Positions 12,701 to 24,700 of a stretch of DNA of 64,000 nucleotides are shown here, in pieces. This DNA is from Stercorarius parasiticus (lineage: Eukaryota; Chordata; Aves; Charadriiformes; Stercorariidae). The notes beneath the pieces are model-generated. The model worked only from the letters and a program-made list of their open reading frames with translations, was not told the origin of the DNA and made no database searches. The stretch lies in the NCBI GenBank assembly GCA_013396915.1, contig VWZL01002557.1:278375-342374 (forward strand), given 5' to 3'. The position numbers were made by a program, and so were the translations under genes. Within the stretch, counting starts at the first letter, position 1, and each line of letters opens with the position of its first letter.

Positions 12701-15700
12701 AAGATAATCAAAGCACCCGGAGACAGGATATGCTTTAGTGACAAATTTGGCCACACTTTGCATGTTAATAAATCCTTTCCAAATGGTGTTGAGACGAGAG
12801 AGAAAGAGGGAGGTGTCGCTGTCTTGAGGTGAGCGCGGCTCTGCAACACTGCAAAACAAATCCAAAACAGAAGGGTTACAGAATACAAATGAGAATGGTC
12901 CCTTTTTTTCTTTTCTTCCCCCCTCCTATTGATCAAATACTCGAGTAAAAGAATATGCTACAAACAAAAATCTTTTAACTACAGTTTCACAAGGATGTAC
13001 TTTGCAATATTTACTTTTACTACTGGATATACCCAGAATATGAAAGAAATCCACTTCTTTTCAAGCTGATCAATTGGTTAATTTTAATTCATATTCATAA
13101 ATTCAGATGTAACGGTATTTTAATATAGGATGAAAATCTAGAAATGCCTTTAAACCATCTCTCACATACACGCTTTCTAGATATTAACGTACACGCAGAC
13201 TTCTAAGTCTGCATAATACCCCTCAAGTTTTATTTATCTGTTGAAAACACATTGTGGAACCTTTGCTGTCAACATATAGTGATGCTCCGAAAATTTTGCC
13301 AACTACAGAAGGTAAATGAGGAGATGGTAAATTAAAAACCTGAACCCAGCTACCTGAGCTTTAAAGTGAAACATGCTTTTTGATTGGGGGGAAGGGAAGG
13401 GGACATGGGACTTTGAAGTTAACCACATTAAAGATTGGGTAGCTTGGCTTACTATTAAATATACGCACTTGATATTGGGCGAGTGATGAACTGCCAAGTA
13501 TCTTGGATCTGGTGAGGATGATGGTTTTGTCAATATTGATTTGGGGACAGTCATAACTGGTTTTGAAGTTTCCTGTTTTGTTTCCCCTGTTGAAACTTTG
13601 TCCGATGCGGGACCAGAACGCAGGGCTGGTGTCGCAACACCGGAGGAGCTGCTCATTGCTGTCCTCGGGTCTCTGCCAGAAACCGTTACGGTTGTGACAA
13701 CTCCGCCAGCAGAAGAGGCAGGAAAAGCAGAAGCCTCTTCAGGTACAGAAGAATCTGTGTTGTTGTGGCCCTGGGTTGTAGGAATGTAAGTTCTTTCAAC
13801 GCTTGACTGAGAAACTGTTTCTGCTACCGGTCCGACTTCGGTTTCCATTGCGCTTTCAGAGACGGCCTCTTTGGCAGGCTCTGCTGTTGGGGCTGGTGCA
13901 GAACTTTCATACTTTGGCTGAACTTCGGCTTTTGATTTCGATTCCACCTTTTTAACTGGAGCCGCTGACTTCATCTTCTTAGATGGTACTTCATCTTCAG
14001 ATGCTGAAATCTGACCTATAAATTTAGTTTAAAAGCTTTTGATTACTATTTAACAATGAAATAGTTTGGAGAAAAACAAATAAACAAACAACAGCCTTAA
14101 CATAATTCTTTTACTGTGCAGAAAGTCAGCGCTGTAGATACCTGTACAGATTTTGCAGTTCAGGTCAAAAAGGTGGGCTCGATGTTGACTTGTTGTATCC
14201 TTCAACATACTGCTAAAAACATCTAGAGAAGGAGCACTGTTTAAATTTGGCGCAGATCGGGATGACTCTTGCTGCTCCTAAAAGCAAATAAACACAAAAC
14301 ATATTCCAGCGGATCATTGATTTTAACCATAAAAAAATATTTTGGAAAACATTAATTAACTTCAGTTCTTTAAAAAAAAAAAAAAAAAAAAAGATTAAAG
14401 GCTGTGGTTAAAGCATATCAGATAGGGTTCTCAAATAATATTTGTCCTCCTTTTATTCCACGGTGTTTTGAAGTAGATAGCTAATGTTCAGAAATAAAAG
14501 ACTTCTCTGTAAATTAACAATGTTTCAGAAGCGCATGCAAAATATGCCTATCGTTTGGTTGTTGCACTCCTTCAAACTACAAGGAAAAATGCTCACAGCA
14601 CACCTCCTAGCTAATAATATGTTCACAGTTCATTTAAAAAAATCTGCGCTTCTGGTGAAAAATCTGATGCCCTAGTTCCCACTTATCTCCCTCGACCTCT
14701 TCTTTCTGAAGCAATAGCCAATACTTACATCAGAATCAGACACTGGCGGAGAATCTTCCATATTTACAACTGACATATGTTCCCGTTTTACAGCCGTTTT
14801 CTTGATTTCATGAGATTTGCTTCTTGACTCTATCATCTGAAAGAAACAAAACCATTTTTGTAAAAAGTCCACATATCTATTTTATAATTTTATTGCCTAC
14901 TTCGTTATCACTTGGTTAGTTACAGAGAAAAAGTATATTAAAACTGAACGTTATTAGTATTTCATTAGGAAGAAAATGGTGCATTAACGTAACATGGGTG
15001 GTAACGGCTGGCAAACTCGCTCTTAATTCCTAAGGACGTAGGGGAAAATTATGTTACTTACTGCTTTAGCTGGTTTCTCTTTCCATACAGACAGTTCTTT
15101 AGATAAAAGTTCTTCCGGTTTCATTCTCACTAGTTTTGACAGTGAGATTTCCTCACGAAGGACACGATGAAAAAGTCCCTGAAAACAAAACAGACGTCGT
15201 TGCCATGCTGAAGAGAACCCGCTTGGCTAACTAATAAGATTTGCAGTGCTGAACAAGCAAAACCTGTTCCAGTTTCTTAATTAGCTACTAATAATACCAG
15301 CTACTTATAAACAAATTTGGAAAGGTGCAACAAACAGAAAATAAGGATGAAATAAACACCAAGTATGAATTTTCCTCATTATCACCAATATCTATCAATA
15401 TAACTGAATAGGAATGTCAGAAGCTGAGCAGCCGCTCTCCTGCTTCATATCTGGTGTAGAAATTAAAAAAAAAAAAAAAAAAGGGAAGTTTCCAGTGTTC
15501 TCTAGTGGATGTTTTCATCTGCACCAGCATCCATTTTTTTCCTTTTAAAGCATAAATATGATCATCTACACAGGTAGTATCCAACACGTACTACAGAATG
15601 TCACAAGAGGAGCAATTAATAAAGTCTGTATTTTAAGAAAGCCATTCGGTAAATATGTATTTCACACCAAATGCCCAAACATAATAGATACACATGACCA

Positions 15701-18700
15701 ACTAAAGTAGACTTTGAATTCCTTCTGGATATTTTTTTTTTTAATTTGAATGGCTTTATAATAATCTTTTATAGTATAATTCATAAGTCTCCATCTTGAA
15801 ACTCTTAATCTTGAGGGTAGAGTTTGACATATTAAAAACCGAAAGTATGTTTCAGTATATGTTTACTATTTAAGGAAATTCCAAACCTGATTTTTGGGGT
15901 CCTTGAGATTGAACATGATGCTACGGTATTTACTCTTGTATCTGTTGTCCGTAACTTGAAACAAATTAAACATCTCCTTTTCAATATTGAGTGCTACTTT
16001 CCCTACTTCACTCTCTGTCATGACCAGATCATCGCTATCATTGACTCTGTTAAAGACAAGAAAGGGTACGTGCATTTACGTTAGGCATGAATCTTCAGGT
16101 AGCATTCATAAAAACTAACTTTTCAGAGGAAGGAGCTGACCTGGCCTCCTCCTTGCCCATCGAGGGCTCAAGTCTCCTTTAGGTGACACCTCAAAACCAA
16201 AGTCTATCTCGGCACCTTGAACCATGAGCTATGGCAACCTGCCAGCGCTGGCCATAGGCCCACAGAAGCCACCTCTGGTGAGCAGCCGTCAACCTTTACC
16301 ACCACTCCTGCTCACGGCACCCAAGTCAGGAGCTTTCTGCCCTGAAGGACAACGGGAGCCCAAGCATTGAGTTTGAGTCCTACATTTTCCACTGCGATCA
16401 GAGACACCAGCAGAACGTGGTGCTCTATAGTAAGTACAGATGTCTGGGATTAGCTTGAATAATCCTTGTGAGGCAATTTGCTTCTGCTCGTTTTGGGTTT
16501 TTGTTTGTTTTTTTCTTACCTAAGTGATACATTTGTCCACTGACCAGGGTTTGTTGTTGACTTATGTTGGGAGGGGAGGGAATCTCTACTTCAGTAAGCC
16601 TTTAACCTTTCACTATGCCATTTCCTATACTGTGTTCCCTACCACCTCTACATCTCCAAACACTGCCATCACCAGATTTTAAAACTTCAGAGCTCCTGCA
16701 TTAGAAAAGCTTCCATGCTGTTAATCTAATGCTCCGACTGCAATTGCCTCAATATAAACAGAATAGTGACGTTTCTTTTTCTTTTTAAAAGCTTTTTTTT
16801 TTTTAAATATAAATCTGAAATGCCAATTACACTTGTAGTAATTTGCAGTATGAATTCAGTCCCTCAGTACCCCTTGTCAAGAAGTAAATAAAACTCTGCA
16901 GGCTAAACACCTACATCTAGTTGTAGCTTCCTATATAAAATAAGTGCTTTGAATTCCCACCTCTTCCATAAAATTTCTTTTAGGGACCGTCGAATATTTT
17001 GTCGAATCTGCGAGTTGGGTTGTGACTGGATAGGGCTAGCTGACGCTTTTGCTTGACTACTTCCAGATGCGGTAGAAATGGAAGACAGTGAAGGCTTTTT
17101 GAGTCCTCCACCCAAACTGGAAGATGTAGCTGGTTTTTTGGAAACTGATGAGCCATGAGAAAGAGACGAATGTTTGGAAGGAATGCTGCCTGATGAAGGA
17201 ACGCTGCCTGATGAAGGCCAAGGTTTCTTGGGAATTACACCTTTGAAACTTCCAGCAGAAGGTTTAAGTGGTTGCTTAGTTAGCGATGTGCTAGAGAAGG
17301 ACGGGGACTTCTTTGAAGGCAGATTTTTAGCGAGAGAAGACGTCTGCTTCTCCATTATAGATACAACAGCTTTCTTCGATGCCGATGTAGGCTCTGCTCT
17401 ATCTTCATGCTTTTTCTCTTCCCTTTGAGCTGTTAAAACAAAGAAAATACAACATGAAAGGCTTAACTTTATAACTTATTATTCATGAAGATCCGTTACC
17501 CATCTATAAAGAAAAGTCTGTGAAATGACATCTCCAGAGAATAACTATCAAGTAAGCAGTTTAAGGTATTTACTTTCACTAGCCTTTTTAAAAGTCATTT
17601 TAAAAACCATGCAGAGGTTGACATAATTTTTGTGAAGAAATTTGTGTCTTCGATCCTTCAGAGGGTACTTCGTCTCAGAGGCCGACTGAAGAGTTTCAGA
17701 GAGTTTCACTTTGGCTCTAAAGGTTGAAAATTATATTTACAATCTACGCAAGAAAACTGAAAAGGAAAAAAAAAAAAAGGCACCACCTTCAAAGATTCCT
17801 GAATGGGATAAGTTTCAAAAACACACCACATTTTCACACATTACAAAAAAAAAAAAAGGCAATACAACCCACATCTTGTATTTCCACAGCAAAATTCTCG
17901 TGGCAATTTACAGAACCTGTTTATTACAGAGGCTGACCTGATGGTAGAGTCCATGAATTTGAAACTGCAGTACAACCTTAAATTTAGTATTATTGAAGTT
18001 TAATAAACCCTTTCTGCCAGACTTTTTATTTTAAGGAGCAAGCAAAGACAGACAAGTTACGTAGCACAGAAGTTGCTTAAAAAATTTAAACTCATACTCA
18101 ATCAATGTACTTGGTTGCTGGCATTAATATCATACTGGTGACGTCGCCATAAACTATTATTAGATCTTCATATTCAGTTCCTAGCTAAATTCTAAATTTA
18201 TAGAAAAATATGAATATTGCTGCTCAGTATTGCTGTGACGATCTAATGTCCACCATTCACAAACTATTCCATTCACGCTATTCCATTTAAACAATTCAAC
18301 ACAGCAAAAAAAGCCAAAACCAAAAAAAAAAAACCCCATACCCCCAGCAAAACCCCCTTCATTTGCCAGACCTTAAGGTTACAGCGGGCTAACACCAGCA
18401 CATTTATCCTGACAGCTCAAACAAGGAAGGGTTGTGATGGCAACTACCAAAAAACCTCTCACGAAACACAACTGTTTCGATTAGAAAAGCCAAGTTTTCT
18501 CCCCAAAAAAGCCTTTTCTTCTCACAAATCCATAGATAATCACTGACCAGTTGACAAGTTAAATTTTAATCTGATGTTTTTAGCTAGTGAAGGTTTGTAG
18601 ATGAATTAGCACAGAAGCCCTAGTTGCAAAATGCAGGACGCTTCCTGGGAAAGATCCAGGAATTTAACTTTCCATAATTTTACCATGGACCAAACGGTCC

Positions 18701-21700
18701 CTTCTTCACCTTCCAGATCCACTATAACGAGAGCAGGCATTACTAGGAAGGGCCCAAGTTGTCCAGTCTTCCTGTCTGTTCTGAGATGGACTCGACGGGG
18801 ACAAAGCACTCCCGTAAAGGATGGTTCAAGAAACCCCACAAACCAGCCCAAGCTCGCAACGGAATCACCCCTCAAACAGGGGAAGATTTGGAACACTTAA
18901 GGGAATGGTGTGATACTCCCTCATTCTGGGAGGAAACGGCCTTGCAACCTTCCTCTGTGCTTAATGGCCAGGCACCCCCTGAACGGAGCATAAGCCACCA
19001 GCAGAAAGATACCTCTAACCCCAGCTTCTTAAACAGGCTCTGACTGACAGCAGTTTGGCCCCAAACGCAGAAACCAGCGGTTAAGATGAACTAGGAAACG
19101 ACGCTGTACTTCAGCTTTTATACGGCGAACTATAAGGGTGTGCGCTGAACTTCTGCTAGAACACAAGGAGAAGCCAGAAGATCCAGAAATACGGTATATT
19201 TATCCTTATTTTTTTTTCCTAGAAGCATTTTACAAGTAGACGCCGTGAGGAATTTTTCTGAGTGCGACTTAACTATCTGAAGTGCCAAACAAGAGACATG
19301 CCATAATGCATTCAAAACGTTCAAGGAATGTGAAAATTTTGCTGTAGATTAAAATTATTGCTCTTACATTACTCCCAGTTCTCCCTAGAGACTGGTCTTG
19401 GTTCCTGTCACGAGCCCAAGCTGGGGAGACCTTCCATGGGACCCAAAACGTCTCCCTGATGTCCTCACCCCCCCTGCACTGCTATCACCACACTGGTGCT
19501 TTGCCAGCCCCGGGAGGGAGAAGGGGGGATTGGGAACTATTGCTGATGCCTTTGGTTTGGGCAAACTGGGCACACAGAACTTAACAGAGGTAAAAAGCCA
19601 AACCATTCTGAGTTAACAGAACTGAATAGAGAGAAGGCGAATATCCAAAATGTGCGCACTGATAACGCTGTAGGAATTCCTCTAATGCCATTCCCTTTTT
19701 CCCAGTTTATTGGATCTTCTGCAGAGACTTGTCCCTTTTCAGGCAGGCAGGACAGGAGTACGTTCCTGGGACTCATCACGGAAAGGCAGGCCAGCACAGC
19801 CCGGGTTTCAAAATGACGACAGTAAAATTCACTCCTCAGTGCTAAGACATTTTAGTTCTTTTGGTTTATAGCAGCAGTACAAAATGTGAAAGTCTAAATT
19901 TGTATTTAATCCTCTATATGCTACCTTTTTAATGATTAGCTCAAATTAGTTAACAAGAACTACATCGATAAAAATTAAAAATAGCAGTTTTGTGTCGATC
20001 AGATGTTGTATATATGAGAACTACATGCACACCAAACCTATCTGTTACAAACAGCCATGTCATAGTAGGAATACGTACTTGTAAAATAAATACATAAAAG
20101 TAGATTGAAGTTCCCAGGGTTAAAGGGCAGCAGAATGACTAAGCGTCCAAGAAGAAAGATGCAGAAACATCCTTTATTCTGCAGGTTGACATCATGGCTA
20201 TTTAGAAAGGTTTCCAAAGTGAGGTAATTCTGTGTGTCTTTAGCCAACAGAAAATGTGCAACTAGTTCTTGAGCTTCATGAAAGTTTAACAGTTTCAAAC
20301 TACAATGCTACTTTATACCAATTAAAACTGTCTACCTAGCAGGATGTGTTGATTAGAGAAACTGATGGTATGGATTTTGTATGTACCAATTCAGTCACAT
20401 GTAGGTTATGCAGCCCTTCAGAACATCTACCAACTACTCCATCAAGTTTACAGGCCACCTCACTGTATCTGAAGGACACTGTCAAATCGTCTGCATGTTT
20501 GACAAAGAAATCAAGACTACTTAAACCCTACATATGCAAATAGCCTGGGATGGCTGTAGATGAACCTAATTTAAAAAAAAAAAAATCCTATCTCCTATTT
20601 TGACTATGAGAAACTAGAACTTTTGTCCCGTCAGGTTTTGGTTTTTACTGAGATCAGTGTTGTGCCACATCATCCAGCTGAACCAACTCACTGTGTCTTT
20701 ACTTGGGTCTCGGATCCAAGGCAGAGGAGCTGAGTGGGAGGAAGGACAGGGCTGTGGCTGCCTCTTCTGGTGGCAGCTCGCCTCTACCGACTTAGCTGCA
20801 ACACGAGCACACCCTGAGGCTCACACTGTCTTCTGATAGGTATGAAACTATGGCAAGCGTACGTTTGGAAGAGTTAACGGAACTATGTATTCTTCAGAGA
20901 GCAGTACGCCAACACACGTGGAACTTAGCTCCTGAACAGATGCTACAGTCGCTCAGCAAATTGACAGGAGATATAATGGACCAGGTATTCTCTCAGAGCA
21001 CCAGTTTCAAATCCCTTTGCCTTGCAGTCCACAGCTTGAAGAGAAGACACAAGTCAATGTCTACTATATACACTGGCCACTCTATTTTTTTACTGTGAGG
21101 TTGCCGGTCCTTTTCATCAGTAGCTCCAGTGTTCCTACAATAAATGCTTTTAAACAAATTTAAAATAAAAGGTTAGAGGTGACTACAGAACATCAGCCTA
21201 TCCAGCCTAAGAGACTAAGAGGGGGCTTCACCACAGACAGATTAGTGCCAGAATAAGGTATTTAGTGGCTCTTCTATTCGGCACTTTTGAACACAGAGGC
21301 ATACCTCTCTTGGCTTGATGTTAGAAACGCTATTTAAAATTAAATATTAATTCCTATTTTCCCTATTTTGTCCTGGTCGCCACTTATTAGGACAGCAACA
21401 GGTTTCTTATTGACCGAGGAGAGGCATGGGCTAGAAAGACGGAGAGGTACAGATGGGGCTACTGACCCAGCCCATTTCCAGAGTGAAACCCAACGAATCC
21501 TCTGGCAGAAAGAAGTGTATTCATTGCAGGGCTTCAGAAACAGCATTACTATGGTATGTTCACTACAGACGTAACTATGATCTCTCCCACTAAATGTCAA
21601 CAGATACAGAACCCCTCCCCTAAGGAAATTCCCTGTGAAGCTAAGCCAAATATTACAGCACGCAGCCAAGAACAAAATTTCTGTAAGCGGGGGAAGACAC

Positions 21701-24700
21701 AACTGCCCCATTATCTGCTGCAATAATGGGAGCCTGTTGGAAGCCTGATGGTTAACGCAGCCTTCACTTCTGTGCAGCTCCACACTGGTGTTTCAGCATC
21801 GTAATGTGGTTGTTGAGGCCCAATTTAAGAATGATTTCCACAGTGTGGCACTGTTTAATTTTGCATGAAGGATTTGCAGGATGCAGTCATATCATAATCC
21901 CTCTCCTACACTGGGAGGCTGTGTTCTACACCACCAGCATGGAAATTATCCAAAGGAAACTTTGCTCTTCCTCTGATCTCTTCAAAATATTTCTGTATTC
22001 AAGCCTACGCTGGTTCTTCCCCCTTTCCCTCTCCACCCAGTCTTTCTTTTTACAAAGACACTGCAAAAATCCACCACCCCTAGTTTCTACTTAAATGATC
22101 TCATTTGTGACGGGTATTTTGCTGGAGACATTATCTATTTTTCCAACTTTTAAACACCTGAAGAAATGTGCTATTACTTTTGTTTGCATGATTTTAAAAT
22201 TATTCAAATCACACTTTAAAGATCTTCAATTTCTTGCTCTAGTTGATGCTACAAGTCTTAAGCGATGCTGTAGACAAACTATAGGCAGTTACATTTCAAG
22301 AGCGTTTCATAATGAGTCTGTAAGGCTCAGATTTTCTCTTTTTAAAATCTTTTCATTAAAAAAAAGCATCACAGCTACTACTACAGAACACTAAAAACTT
22401 CTGTGAAATATGTCTTGCAGCCGTGCAAGCTGATTGTTACACAGTACTGATTGTAAGTTTCCCTACAGAATTAAGAATTTGTCATAATGCTGTTCATAGA
22501 TCAGAACTAGTGCCTCTGGTGTCTAATATTGTCTTATCATTTCCCTGGGATCTCCTCCATCTACACTAATCCATCTCCCCTCCCACCCCACCCCGGGATA
22601 TAACTCCTGAAGGCGGTGTGTGGGGAGCCGAGGCCGATGGCTGTGTCGTCTTGTCCAGCTTGCAGAGCTGTCCCCAGTGGGAGCCCCGGCGCAGGGGAGC
22701 AGGACGTGGGCAGCCCCCCAATGCAGAAGGCACTGCCTTGCCCATCGCCGAGCCTTCGCCAGCCCACAGCGCGGGGCCAGCTGAAGCACCTCTGGGTTCT
22801 ACAGATACTTTTCATGCTCTTCTGTCACTAAAATAGAGAGGTTAAAAACAAAACAAAACAAATAACTACGACTAACTTTCAAGCGTATGCACAATATACA
22901 TATGTTTGGGTGGCACCAACAGTAAAAAAGCTGGCAGTTAACATTTTTCTGTTAAAAAAAAAGGTATCTGTAAAATTCCATAATACAAATAATAAAAATC
23001 TAAGAGGAGTACAGCTACTTGTGACCCACCTTCTAAAGTGGATCAGTTATGACACTTAAAAGGATTTTTATGTCCTTTTCCGAAGAAGCCTAACATCAAA
23101 TTAGAGGGAGGAAAATTCACACTAGTGCAGCTTGGCAGTTGTTAAAAAAGCGGTAATACCTGTTAGAAGGTATCTTCCAGCAGCCTGTGTAAAGGCTGGC
23201 CAGGGGTAATTACGTTTTTTGAGAAGAGCCAATCCCTAAAGAAAGGCAACAGCAGTGGCCTTTACAATACTTTAAATATCCGCTAGGAATGCAGGTGTGA
23301 AACAACCAACCAGAAGCAATAATCCATTTAGGAATTCACAAAAACCCCCGCCGGCATTTTGAGTGTCACTCAAAAATCAGCCTGTGGAGTTGTCCTGTGA
23401 AGTTCTGCACGGTGCCGCAGCTCCTTCTCGCCCACCTGCGGGGAGCTCCACTGCCCGGTTCTGTCCCGTCCTTCCTGCCTGTGGCAGCTGCCCCAGCTGA
23501 GCAACACAAACGGCGCGAGCAGCCTGGCTTGGCACATGTCACAGTAGAACAGGACAGTCTCTTGGCTCAGAGATGAGATATCTCACCCCACTTTGCCAGT
23601 ATCTGAGAATTTAGGAACTGCATTTCCCCTTTGTAAAACTGTTGGAACGGAGGATGGGCAAGATTTCTCAAATTTGAAACTGGTGGTTTCTAACAGCTCC
23701 CCTTTGCCACTCAGCCCCACCATGTCCTAAATGGACGTGTCCGATGCAGCTGTGGTATTATGACCCCTTTCTGCACGACTCATGAGAAAAATAATTTTAA
23801 CAGAGAATTTAAACTAGCACCTGCACCCCAACGCAGTGGCTGATACCAAACTTTAATCCATGAGTTCTTCCAAAGTGAAACCTTTTGATGCATTAGCCAA
23901 CTTAAAAAACTGAACAAAACACATGGGTGAGCCAGTGCTTTAGACGTCAGGTATAAAGCACTCTCCAACGGGAGGTTACTTACCCATTCCGAGCCGTTCC
24001 TCAAGAGCAGCCCTTGCAGAGTCACCCAGCTGGTTTGCATGCCTGACATCTCAGAGCCTCACAACCTTCTGGAGGAACCGGTCCCGTTAGGTGCCACTGA
24101 AGCACCCTCTGGTGGCACCGAGCGCTCAGTGCCCGAGGCTGTGAAGTTGCCGTTTGTAACCGCTTCGCTTCCAGGGTCATTCAACTGTCGCTTTCCTGAA
24201 ACCTGTTTTTGCTAGACTTTTTGTCATTTCCCTCAAAGATAGCTTAGCGTTAGTTCCAAATAACTCAAAAGTGTTCATCTACACTTACAAAGCTTTCAGT
24301 GTTAGTTTTCACTATTACCTGCCTATGGAAATACGTGTCTGCTTCCACTTTCAAGACTTTATTATTAAGCACTGGCGTTTCAGAGGTGGGTCCCCTGTCC
24401 TGCTGCTTTTCTTCAAAAGTCTCCATCAGTTCTAGCCTACACAATAGTGCGCAGCTCATACTTCAGCTGCCTGTGTGCCAAGCCGTTATATTTGGGCACA
24501 CAAAGAAAGTAAATCTGGCTTTAATTAATTTAGGAAACTCTGAGACAAGGGCATTTTCTGTGCTGGCGATTTGTTTGCATTCAAGCCAACCCTGTAGCTA
24601 TGCTCATGCAAATCTGTAGCTTAGACACTCAAAGCTTTGTTTGTTTTAATCTACATGAAATTATAATGATTTATCTGATCTACGTTAGTCGACTACATCT

